Positions 12,390-29,000 of a stretch of DNA of 64,000 nt are shown in pieces. Every line of letters begins with the position of its first letter. Position 1 is the stretch's first letter. Below the pieces are notes generated by a model. That model did not search any database. It was not told the origin of the DNA and saw nothing but the letters and a program-made list of their open reading frames with translations. A program made the translations under genes and the position numbers. The DNA comes from Centroberyx gerrardi (Eukaryota > Chordata > Actinopteri > Beryciformes > Berycidae): the NCBI RefSeq assembly GCF_048128805.1, contig NC_136003.1, positions 27,000,885 to 27,064,884 of the forward strand, read 5' to 3'.

Positions 12390-14812
12390 CAATGAACTTA
12401 ACTTGCTTTATTTAAAATTCGGAAAAGAAACAGGACATTTCCAATTTTTTTCCAATAAATTCCCAATATATTTATTTCTGATAAAATAAAAACAACATAA
12501 ATAATACAATTTAAAGGAGCCTGTGTGTGTCTACTGTCCCCAGATGGAATAACTACAGTACACCAGCTACTTTCAGATAGTGTTCTGAAATGTTCAAATA
12601 ATTTCAGCATTAAGACTGAGCAAAAAACATGCTGTCCAATAAATAAACGTGTCTTTCCATATTTCACAACAGTGGAACAAAACACAAAGAAAATGTAAAA
12701 ATAAAGAGTGCATTATTATATTTACTACACACACACAAGCAGAAACATAACATAATTTCTCAATTAACACAGTAACAAAGCATAAACAAGATAAAATGTG
12801 TCTCGAACTGTGCTGATACAGCGTCAGTTTTTCATTTCAGGTGATGTATACTGAGGACCAGTGGTGGAAGTAACTCATTACATTTACTCATTTTAGTACT
12901 GTCAGTAATTGTACTTTTACTGAAGTACGTTTCTACTGAAGTATTGTACTTCGATACATATTAAATCACCATCACAGAGTACAAATTTTGTGGCTCTCCA
13001 TAAGCAACAGACTGGTCGTAAACTCAGAGCCATTTGCAGTGAACGGTCAGTCAGCAAAGAAGAGAAGAGTAATCTGGCTTTACTTTGTTGGTGCACTTTT
13101 TGTAATTTCAAATTTGTTCCAATTAAAAGATTCGAGTTTGAACTCTCCTCTCGTCTTTTTAGGAGCACAGCTAACAACGTTCTCTTTTCTACAAAAGTAA
13201 CTCAGTAACTTTTACTGAGTGCATTTTAAATTAGCAATTTTTTGCTTTTACTTAAGTAGATTTTTACACCAGTACTTCTACTTAAGTAAAATATCAGCAG
13301 AGTAACAATACTTCTACTTGAGTAGGACATTCTAGTTCTTTCCACCGCTGCTGAGGAAACCTGTTCATTGATCCTTTATCAGCACGTCTACTCTCACAAG
13401 TTTGATACATGTGGTCCGAGGAATGATTGGCAGGTCCAGTTCACAGGTAACACTGTAGTCTACATCCCATAACACATGGAAAATAGTGGGGAAACATACA
13501 GCAGATATGAGCAAACCTTACTGTATGTGACATAGGTTCAACAAATGTCAGTTTAACAGCATCTATGGTTTGTTGTACATTCAGTATTTCAGGATACACT
13601 AGTTGTGACTCGCCGGTCACAGGAAGATAAAAACATTTCACTTGCTCATCCTTGAAAAAAAACGAGGAAAAGAAACTAAACATTTTACATCCTACAATCA
13701 TATTGGATAATTAAGTACAAAGCAATGACATAATGGAATAAATTCTTATCATACAATATCATTATCATTCAATTTTAACTACATCTGGAATAGGAAAAAA
13801 GCAGCAGTTGATACAGGGTCTAAACGTTTTCCACACCCCTGATACACAATGTGCAAGAACTGATAAAAGCTTTAGAGATTCAAGATGGAGTCAAGGGAGA
13901 AGCATCACTCGCCAGGGGTTGACAGCTGCATATTTGTAATCCACTTAGGCAACGTTACACTACACTTTTCTTCTTTACATTTTCCCCAATGTACCTTGAA
14001 CCGTAAGACGGCTCCGTCTCAATTTGACCTGAGTGCATCGTTTAGCTTTACGGTCGACCAATTTGCTACAAATGCGAAGCCTGACTTTCCACAGAAACAA
14101 ACTCATTCCATAATAGAAGTCGCTGGACCTGTCTCCGTCAACAATGGACCAACACAAGCACCAGAATATGTCACAGGCTCTTGCTTACTGTGTAGAGAAC
14201 TGCTTCTGTCGGTCGCTGCTGTCAGTCCTAACCCTCTGGACAGTATAGGGAATGTCTAACTGAAGTGATCGTTACAGTACTTAATACTGTAAAAACCAAC
14301 CTTCTCCCACAACATTTGTTGCATAGGTCAGGGCAACATCATGTACATAGGGGCATGGTACGATAAGCACAGGTCACAAAGGTCAGAAAGGCTTTACTAA
14401 AGATGAGGTAATCTCAATCTCTGTTCTAAGGCATGTTAACAGTACAAGTAGCTATGTCATCTAGACCTTTTGGCATCTTAAAATGGTTGGGTTATGCTAA
14501 ATATGCAGACCATGGAGATACGTGAAGCCGACTCACACAACATACATTAGAATCATCCATGCATGTGCTGCAGACATTAGATACTTGCACTTTGTTTTAG
14601 TTGATTGGCTGTTTAAACAACCTTTTTTAAGAGGTGGGGTGAGGGCGGAACAACCAAAGGTGCAATACTTGAAGCTCAAAGTCATGCTTTCAGTCCTGAA
14701 TGCCAGATGTGAGCAGTATAGGCAATAAAAGACTTCAAGATTCAAGACTTATAATGTTTCTCTGCTCTGTCCTGTTGACGGATGCATGATTTGCTGCCTC
14801 TTTGGTCCGTTC
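12390..14812 (-). other. rundc1: Probable rundc1 3' UTR (about 2.4 kb)
   Basis: After the rundc1 stop, the next AATAAA motifs on the minus strand are at 12476-12471 and 12412-12407, close to the rpl27 promoter. The stretch contains a hAT-type insertion (12859-13350) but no coding exon. The frame at 13885-14259 on the plus strand has no recognisable domain and is considered spurious. Whether transcription really runs this far cannot be read from sequence. Confidence 0.45.
12859..13350. mobile_element. hAT-type MITE, 492 bp, with 8-bp TSD
   Basis: The left end CAGTGGTGGAAG and the right end, read in reverse complement as CAGCGGTGGAAAG, form terminal inverted repeats. Inside, ACTTTTACT and AAGTA units repeat on both arms. 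The flanks are CTGAGGAC (12851-12858) and CTGAGGAA (13351-13358), an 8-bp duplication with one mismatch. This is a widespread fish element type with no transposase frame. It lies in the presumed rundc1 3' UTR. Confidence 0.88.
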
Positions 14813-19264
<4,452 letters not shown>

Positions 19265-19394
19265 TTTTGAACGACGGTGTTTACGCCAGCTCGTAAATAA
19301 ACCCGGCCAGTTTATTATAGCACAATTTCACCTGTTTCCAGTACTTATGTTGCGCAGACAATAACAAGGATTATCGCCGATGAAACAGGTGTAT

Positions 19395-19467
19395 CGCCAT
19401 CTTGGGAAGGATGATTCATACGTCAAAAAGAGAGCTGTATCAAGCTAGCCAGAATACGACCGGAAGT
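19395..19467. promoter_or_regulatory. rundc1 promoter with YY1 and ETS sites
   Basis: On the minus strand AAGATGGCG (19403-19395) is a consensus YY1 site, and ACCGGAAGT (19459-19467, plus strand) is a consensus ETS site. They lie 130-200 bases upstream of the rundc1 ATG. A CpG-containing, TATA-less start of this type fits a broadly expressed gene. Confidence 0.6.
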
Positions 19468-19856
19468 AATGCGCGTCTGTCTTCAAAATAAAAGCGTCAC
19501 TATTAGAAGATGGGGGGTTCCAGCGCATGTTCGTCGATATGGGTTTTATTTTGAAAGCGTTATTCAGAAGTTATATTTTTTGTTCTGGTTAGCTTGACAC
19601 TGCTCAAAAAGGGGGAGGCCCCCTAAACAATGCAACGTCAACGTAACAACCTGAAAAACCCTGACGTAAAAGAAGACCCAAACAGTGTGACGTCAACGTA
19701 AAAGGTAGGGGTCCAACCCGGAAGCGAGGGGAAGGGGAGTTTGGGTCTTTGGGTTCTCACAATAATATAATACTAACGTTGTTCTCACCATTTCTTGCAA
19801 TGTTAAGAATCCCATATTCTGCTACCTGTGACTTCGTGTCATCACTTACTAACCAG

Positions 19857-20262
19857 TAATCCCTTAAAATAACAACAACAATTCATTAATTTACATTAAT
19901 CCCCCCTTAATTCATGCAAAATCCCCTTAATTAATTAAGGGAGTTATTAATGGAGGAGATTCCATTTAAAACTCATTAAACACCCCCTTAATCTTGACTC
20001 CTTACTTTCTAATTTAATGAAAAACTCGGGGAGACAGGAACTTTTCCATTAATTTCCACTTAATAACCCTGTAAACCTGCACAAAAGGCATGAAAAGCCC
20101 TTAATTACTAGTGTCTATGAATCAATCCATGAATAAATCCCTTATAAACCCATGATATAACCTTATTTTTTTTAAAGCTATGTTATTTTTAATGGATAAT
20201 TCATGTTAATGTAATGGAGAATTTAAGCACATTTCAGGGATAAAATTAAGGGGTTTGATTTC
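19857..20262 (+). repeat. Repeat family B, copy 1
   Basis: About 400 bases of ATTAA-rich sequence match the reverse complement of 28528-28928 almost end to end. Shared blocks include TTCATTAATTTACATTAAT, GGGAGTTATTAATGGAGG and AATTACTAGTGTCT. Both ends carry a CCCTTAA/ATTTTATCCC-like motif, so it may be a DNA transposon with degenerate inverted ends. Confidence 0.75.
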
Positions 20263-21440
20263 GTAGTTTTAGTTTTGTGTGATATGTAGGCTAACATAAT
20301 ACAGGTGTTGTCATTCTGTTTCTGTTGCCAGACAACAACATGGCCATAAAAAGTGTCATTCATGGTTACAAAATACTAGGAACCAGGAACCAGGAAATAC
20401 CAGGAATTATGTTGCATAGTTGTGAGGAGAAAGACAAGTTGATCATATATTTGTTTATTTTATTTTACCTTGCCTATAGTTTTAATTCATTAATTCATTC
20501 ATTGTTGTTGGCTTTTCTCTTTTGACTTTTACTATTGTATGTTTATTCTACTATTGTGTTTTTTATTCTGTAAAGCCCTTTGTAAACAAAGGTGCTATAT
20601 AAATAAAGTTTTGACAGCTTCAGTAGTAAACAACAGAAAGCATGAGTTTTATGGTATGGTGTCTGTCTGCCTTGCCCTCCGTTTCTTCAGATCGAAACAG
20701 ATGCCACATTATAAAACCTCTACAGGAGTGATTTGACCAATTTTAACAATAAGATGTATATTTTTTGTCATCAGCTTTAAGGAAAATGCAGAAACTTATC
20801 TGACTGTTCTGATCTGAAACTTAAATAACTCTTATCTAGCTTCGTTTGCTGTTTAGTATATACTCAACAAAGTTTATAAAAAAAAATGTATCTGACTGTT
20901 CAGCCATCAAGAGGTTGAACTGTTCATCATGAGCAGCAGGAAGTGTGACTTGTTTGTCTCCTATTCTGTGCTAAATCCAAATAAACACACAACTCACAGC
21001 AGAATGTTTTAATTCATAAAACATGCACACAATTAAAGCAGTTTTTTTTTCAATTTCATACAAGAAAATGACAAATGAAGATCAAACTAAAATTATACAT
21101 CAGAGGTTAAATGTCATGAAGTGAAAAACTGAGGTGAAGTTGTGCCGTTTGTTTATGAATGTGTGTGAAAAATGTCACAAGTGGGCTAACAAGAGGCTTA
21201 CTGCAGCAGGCAGTACCATTCATTTATCACAAGGTGGCGACACACAACAATTTTCATATATTCATCACACATTTTTCACATTCAAGGTTATAAAAGACAC
21301 ACTGCATTAAGATGATGCCCAAATTGGGACTGATTAGCTATAGAAAAGTGCATTTTGCAGCACAAGGCAGCTGAAGCGGAGCTCTCTAAGTTGTTTTGAT
21401 TCAAACAAGCAAAACCTGAATAGATGATGACTGGAGACCA
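20263..21440. other. Intergenic, rundc1 promoter side to grn 3' end
   Basis: No gene was seen. At 20560-20620 the text GTAAAGCCCTTTGTAAAC, then GTGCTATATAAATAAAG, resembles the 3' tail of a fish retroposon (LINE or SINE). AATAAA motifs for grn on the minus strand lie at 21461-21456 and 21582-21577, so the grn 3' UTR probably ends near 21435 or 21555. Confidence 0.5.
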
Positions 21441-21906
21441 TTAGACTGGAGTGACTTTATTAAAAGGTTTCTTGAACCTGATAAAATCATCTTGGCCCTG
21501 GAGTGTTTCAAATTCAGTTTAATTCTTTGTGCCTTAGACTTTCAAGTAGCGAATCGTGAGCTTGGAATTACAAGGTTTTATTTGACTTTTTCTTGATCAA
21601 AATTGAGTTATCCACATATTTGTGATATTTGAGTGTTACTTTATGCTTGTGTGGTGTTATGCTTGTGCTGTGCTTATAATCCCAAGCTCACAAAATATCG
21701 TAAAAGCGTGATTCCTCCCAAAAGCTGAGTGCAAGAGGCGTCTCATTTCACAGAATCCTAACCAGCATCTACCTCTGTCCCCTGAGAACAAAAGCATCTG
21801 ACCGTTATCGTGAAACTTCCTCTATCTTCTATTAGTGCGCTGCGTGCGGGAAATGAAAGTACGGTAGAGTGATAATCAAAACGGAGATGATGTGTTTCGT
21901 TTTTTT

Positions 21907-23420
21907 TCACACAAGCAGGGCTCTCTTCTTTTTGTTGAGGAACACATGCCAGTTGTCCCAGCGGAGGCCCATGTTCTGGGTGCAGTTGCCGGTCTCATCG
22001 CAGGTGTAGCCGGTAGGACAGCAGTGCATCATGTCGCTGCAACACACCGCCTGAGAGAGAGAGAGAGGGAGAGGGAGGGAGGGACACGGGCTGTTACACT
22101 GCACCTTCAACTGAGGAACACATGACCTCTACTGCTTTGTTCCTCCTTATCCTCCTCCTACTATTACTACTTCTGCAGATACTGTATGTTCTTTCATTGT
22201 GGAGGAAAGGTGTACATGGCTAAATTAGGATGCATACAGTTTTAGATTAATACTCGACATTAAAAAGGCCTAAAAACTAAATTAAAAATCTGTTACATGA
22301 TTAAAATGGCATCATTCAGAGCCGCCTTCGTCACTGGCTTCAAATGACATTAGGTCTGCCTGATGGTTAAAGGATAAGTTCAGCGATTTTGGACCTATAT
22401 GTAATTTGTCTCTTACACACTTGCAGTACTTGGACCTGCAGACAATATTGACTCCCTGGCTGTCAGTTGAAACAGCGAGCTCTGTTGCTAGGCGTCTTGC
22501 TGCTAACAATGAGTCCAAATGAGCTTTGTCAAAATATCTCCAAAAAGCCATTTGTAGGCTCCACAGGGGAGTTGAGAGGAAACGGAAAAGTTGTAGTACT
22601 TAAGTTAAAATTAGCTCAGATTTCATGACACAGTTCCATCATTACGCACACTTTCACTAACCAGGAAATCACAGAACTATTTTTCGTTGCCGCAGCACAT
22701 ACTGATGTGGGGTGCTGACAAGTGTGTTACTGGCGTAGTGATCTACTTTTGTGGACAATCAGGTCAGATTGTAAAGTGAGTGGAAATGGTGCGGTGCCGC
22801 TGCTTTCTGGGCTGTGAACATAAATACATCAGTTGCCCGCCATATTGTTTTTGGAGATATTATGACAAACCCCATTTGGACTCATTGTTAGCAGCAAGAG
22901 GCAACGGAGCTCACTGTTTCTACTGACAGCTGACTCTGGAGTCAGTATTCTCTGCGCCGAACTTATCCTTTAAAGGTTCAGCAGTAGGGAAGGTGTTGGT
23001 GTTACTGTATATCATACATTAGGAGAGGGACAACAGGCCCATGTAGTGGCGGACGTCCTGCAGCAGGTCTCCCCGTCTTGACAGCTGAACTGGCTGTCGC
23101 ACTGGATGTCCCTTTGCTTTAGGTCGGACAGCTTGGACTGAGGCTTCGGCACGTAAACCTCAGTCAGCGGTACTGTCTGCAGCTGCAGCATGATGAGCTT
23201 CTGACAGGATCCTGAGGCCATGTTGCAGCTGTAGCCCTGCGGACAGCAGTGCTCCCTGTCCGGGCAGCACACCGCCTGCAGAGAGACAGGAGGGACAGCA
23301 AACAGAGACGGGACAGTGGATAAATTACTATTTTACATAAGTAAGCCCTGACAAGGTTAATCTATACCAATACTGCCGCTTATATTTTCATGTCAAACTA
23401 GCTTCAGTTATAAAAGTCAT

Positions 23421-23452
<32 letters not shown>

Positions 23453-26048
23453 CACAGCACACCTTATGCAGAGGGCAGCAGCCCCACTGGCCGGTGGAGA
23501 GCTGGCAGCAGGTGGAGTGTTCTGGGCATCTGTTCTGGGCATCACACTCCACAGAGCTGGGATCGGGCTGGACGCTTTTCTTCGCTGGAAGCTTGGTGTA
23601 CCACGGAATCACCACTTCTCCTTTGATGCACGAAGTTGAGGCATCGTCACATTTGTAGTGGGTGGGACAGCAGTGATTTCCATCAGAGCAGCACACCGCC
23701 TGGGTGAGAGAAGTGAGAGAGGAAATGTCATGCAAAAAAAAACAGAACCAGTCCTACTTTTCAGTTCTTCTTTCATCAGCAGTGAGATGATTTAACTTGG
23801 GTTAGAGACACATGAGTGGTACGGTGATATTCTGCAAGTAAAGGTGCGTGAAATGATCTATCTATCTCTATCAACCTATAGCAGTGACCAGTATGAATTG
23901 CACCCCCCCACCCCACCCCCACACCCCCCACACACACACACACACACACTCACACACACCCGCCCCCTGACAGCTCAAAGGGTTGTGAGTGTCTTGAAAC
24001 TCCAATGGGGGGGGGGGGGGGGTGTTATTCTGAAACATAGTACAGGCTGGAAAGTGAGTTTGAAAGCTATAAATCTCAGCCCCTCAGTAATAGCTGAGTC
24101 ATTGGTATTGATCAACAACCCTATCAATTCCCTGCAGATATATTATGATCATTTTGTGTGGAAGGTATTGGTTGTGAAGATAACACTCACCTCTGGCAGC
24201 GGGCAGCAGCCCCACTTTTTAGTTGAGGACATGAAACAACAGGTAGTGTGGTCAGGGCAGCTGGTGTTGGGGTCACACTGAATCCTGCCCTCCTCCTCCT
24301 CTTCCTCTTCTTCTTCTTCTTCCTCCTCTCCCTCCCCCACCGTATTGTCTTCACTGTCTTCCTTCCCTGTCTGCTGCTCCGTTCCCTGTGTGCTTGTTAC
24401 CTGGCCTTGGGTCGTAGCCTCCGCTTTACTGGGTGGCGCAGTGGCAAATGCGGGCAGCTTCTCTAGCATGGGTGCTGACCCCGAGGGGCCCTGACAGGTT
24501 TCGCCGGCACAGGTAGTGTGTTCGGGGCAGCAGTGTATGTGATCGTCACAGCACACGGCCTGTTGGGGGGGGGGGGGGGGGGGGGGGGGATGGCAAGGAT
24601 GCTTAATGTCACAAACACTGGTAAGAGACTGCTGAGTGCATGAATATGTGTGTAGTGTCACATGTGTGGTTTGTGTTTCACTTCTAGAAATGTAAAGAAT
24701 GCCTCAGTGTCCTTGTCTGGCCCCCTGATACAGGGAAAAAAGGGAACTGGTGAAAGCAAAAGCCAAGTAATGCGCTTAAGGTTAGAAATACTGAAGACAT
24801 TGGTGCTGAATAGTGATATGATATTGGGAAGTTGCTCAGTTACAAAATGATCTAACCATCTGGAGAATAGAAAAGAGGTAATGGCCAGTATCAAGCTTAA
24901 AGCAACAATGCGTGGCATTTTCATTTAAATAAATTTCCATTTTGTTACCCTCTATTGCCAGTTGACAGAACTCAATAGTGATTCAACCTATAGCCAGTTC
25001 ATAACAGCTTTTACATGTGCTACATTTGCTGTTCTAAACTGGTAGCTCTTTCCTGGATAAAATCCTCCAGCAGACAGGAAATTATGCGGTTCCAGTTTGT
25101 TTGGAATAAACAGAAGAAGAACTGGGTAGTTAGCATGAGCAGCGATAGCCACCATGGCTGAACAGACAAAGAAAAGAAAAACTCAAACTTCATCAACAGA
25201 AAATCCAAGAAAAAAGACGTCACAGTACTGAACACACTGTTTGATTGACAAGTGATCTGTGGTAAGTCATTCACACAAGCACGAGATCTTTTGTCAAGTA
25301 CAAGTCAAAGTCAAGTCCCAAGTCACCAGAACCCAAGTCAAGTCAAGTCAAGTCTCAAGTCTTCTCTTCATGCATCAAGTCAAGTCTCAAGCAATTAAAA
25401 TTGTGACTCGAGTCCAAGTCATGTGACTCGAGTCCCTGCCTCTGGTATTCTGCTACATTTCTGTGTGTTCACCTGTGGCAGAGGACAACAGGCCCAGTTT
25501 CCTTGCACGTTCTTGCAGCAGGTGGTCTTGTCCGGACAGCTGGCGGTGGGGTCGCACTGAACGACACCCGCCGCTTCTCCCTTCCTGGGGATCGCTGGCA
25601 CTTTCTCCACCCAGGGCGCCGAGCTCGAGCCGGTGTCACACGTCTGGGCAGCCAGGTTACATGTCTCACCGTGCGGGCAGCAGTGTATAAAGTCTTCACA
25701 ACAAACAGCCTGCGAAAAGTGAGGATCGGACAAGAAGGAAAGCGATTACTGTGTTAGCAAAGCACTTCACGTTGCAGTTTTAAATGTTATATCCCTTGTG
25801 TCGACGAAGGAAGGTCTTTCTAAAAAAATAATAATAATAAAAAGAGGTCATAAATGTACCTCTGGTAGAGGACAGCAAGCCCACCCCCCCTCTTTGGTTT
25901 TACAGCATGTGGTTCCATCCTCACAGGCCACTGAATCATTGCAGGGAACATTATTGCCTGGAAAAAAAAAAAGGTTTTACAGTTACTGAAACTGGTAACT
26001 CACTAGGTTACAAAAATCCACACTTGTTTCCTAATCATTTAAAAAAAA

Positions 26049-26079
<31 letters not shown>

Positions 26080-29000
26080 CAGTATATATAGGTATAATTT
26101 GCCCAGATAACACCCAGATTCTGCTACAATGCATAGTATGATACGTGATAAATGTCCGACCTTTTGCCTTAGTGACAGGTGACACGGACACTTCCCCCTC
26201 AAAAGGAGGAACTGTATTGGTTGTGGTAAATTCAGGGACTTTTTCTGTGTGGCCGTTGTCAGAAATAGCTCGTGCTGTGACCCCTGCGCTTTCTGAAAGT
26301 TGGAACACACACAGAACCAGTTGAACACACACCCAACCACTTAACGAAACAAGGAAGTAAGCTGGGGTTTTATGAGAGAGAAAAAACTCAATCTAACCTT
26401 TCTGGTTCTCCCACTCTGCTCTCCTCCTAGCAGGCAGCTTGGCCCACATCGGCGTCTCTTTTTTGGTAGATGAGGAAATGCATTTGGACTGTTCGACATC
26501 ACAGCTGCTTCCTTCAGGGCAGCAGTGGGTCTTATCCTCACAGCACACAGCCTGTTCAGATAATACAGACACACGGAGCATCACCTCATAACCGAATACG
26601 ATAAGTAACCATAAGGATGCCGTAACCTGACGGTGAAGCAGGGCATGCAAATCCATCATTTGACTTCATTCATCATTCTGTAATCTCACGTTCAGTACGC
26701 TATGGAGTAGCATCGGCTTTCAAAACTATCACCTTGTGTATGGGAGAAGAGAAGATACAAAGAGCGCTGCACTGTCCATAACAAATATTTGCTGGTGTCA
26801 AAAAAGGTTGTCTTGGCAACCAGTTAGATCAGTTAGGAGTTAGATCATGAGCAGAGATAGATCATGGCCTCTAGTACTGGAACATGCAAAAATGCAAAAA
26901 AAAAAAAAAAAAAAGGGGGCATTCTCAAAAAATAATACCAAGGCACACTTTTTGCAGTGAAAAATAATAAAAAGGCCTTATTATATTGGCTTACTGCATT
27001 GGCTTCTTATACTGGTAAGCCAAAAAAGTATGAAAAGTGTGAAAAATATTAAAAAGCATTTATTATATTGGCTTATTATATTAGTAAGCCAATATAATAA
27101 AGGCTTTTTAGTATTTTTCACATTTTTGAGAATTTTTTACATTTTTACAATTTGCATGTTCCAGTACTAGAGTCCATGATCTATCTCTCTTCATGATCTA
27201 TCACCTCGTCAGCCGATCCATACCTTTGGCATGGGGCAACACCCCCAGCTCCCGTCCGGATTCTCACAGCACGTGGTTTCCTCCGGACACTCTGACTGTC
27301 CATCGCTGCACAGCACTGCACTGACTAGATCTGCAACAAGAAAGTGTCCAACAATAAGTAAGGAACCTCGGGATTAAGAATGAAACCACTTTTGAGAGAG
27401 GGAGCGCATCAGTCAAACCTTTTTGGATGCAGGAGCGGCTGTCCCCGCTGCACTGGTGGCCCTCGGGACAGCAGTGTTTCCCGTCGGAGCACGGGATTCC
27501 CTGCGAGTCGGGAAGTCACTCAGAACTTAATGCAACAATTCACATTCAATTATTTTCATTAAATCTTAACAAATCCACCGTAATTCTGGATCAATGACTT
27601 TTGGATGCTCCTCTGGGCTTATTTTTTACTAATTTATTCATATTTTTGCAAGAAACAAGAGACTATTAAGTTAAATGGAACTCTATAGAATATACAGTAG
27701 TGGGAATTAGATCTTTAGGTTAAAATGCTACTGTAGCATTTTAACAACAGTAACTCATTAATTACTGTTAACAAATGAGACTGAGAAGATTGCATTTAAC
27801 ACTGTGTACCACCGGGTCGAATTCGGTGGGAAATCTGCTGGATTGCTTTATAGCACAAAACAGGAAGAGAGGAAGCGCTGTTCTTCCAGAGCAAACGGAG
27901 CTAAAGATTTTCTGGCTAAATAATAAATAAATCACTTTCAACATATTTATCGTCTTCAATCAGCAAAAGAGAAAAACTTGTTGACCAAAGAAGCAAAGGT
28001 CCTCTTTGTGACAGGAAGCAACAGGGTTTATGGGCAATGTGGTCTTAGTGTTGAGAAACACTAGCTAACCACTGGCATGACATAGAGGCTCAACCATGGT
28101 CTTTGTTTCCTTTTTTATCCTTTATTTTATATTTATTATAGAGAGAGAGAGAGAGAGCCAACATGCGACAAAGGTTCTGGGCCAGATCCCCTGACATATT
28201 GATGGTTAGAAATGCTACATGTTGCACCTGTAACAGTGCTGGGGGGGTGGGGCTGGATTACCTGGGCTAGCGGACAGCAGCCAAACCTGGTCAAGGCCTT
28301 CAGACAGGAGAACTCCGGCGGGCAGCGGGACTGATCGGGACAGACGCTGTGTTCTTCCTCCACCATGTACGTCCTGATCATCCTGAAGGACTGCAGGGAC
28401 GGGACGGGACGGGACGGGACGGGACGGGACGGGACGGGACGGGATGGGACAGGGGAACAGTCTTACAGCAGGAAAACACCTCAACAAACAAGTCCAATTC
28501 TGACTCCATTTTTCATCTGGCTTAAAGACATCAAACCCCTTCATTTTATCCCTGAAATGTCCTTAATCTCATGAATTATCCATTAAAAATAACATAGCTT
28601 TAATGAAAGTAAGGGTTAGTATCATGGGTTTTATCTATTCAAGGGTTGATTCATGGAGACACTAGTAATTAAAGGATTTTTAATACCTTTTGTGCATGGT
28701 TTACAGGGTTATTAATGAGTTATTAATGGAAAGTTCCCGACTCCCTGAATTTTTCATTATATTAGAAAGTAGCCTAAGGAGTCAAAAATTAAGGTGGTGT
28801 TTAAGGGGGGGTTTGATGAGGTCTCCTCCATTAATAACTCCCTTAACTAATTTTAAGTGGATTTTGCATGAATTAAGGGGTGAATTAATGTAAATTAATG
28901 AAAACGGAATGGTTATTTTAAGGGTTTAGTGGTTCATAGTCAACTGATGTCTTTAGTTTGCTGGACATGGTTTTATTCTTACTTTGGAAAGCCTGGGCTG

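Noticed and set aside
13885-14259. 124-codon plus-strand frame downstream of rundc1
   Set aside because: No recognisable domain or splice context. It lies in the presumed rundc1 3' UTR and has ordinary codon composition for non-coding DNA.
27001-27110. Hairpin microRNA in a grn intron
   Set aside because: The hairpin is part of the nested inverted structure of the 26837-27208 element and has low-complexity AT arms.
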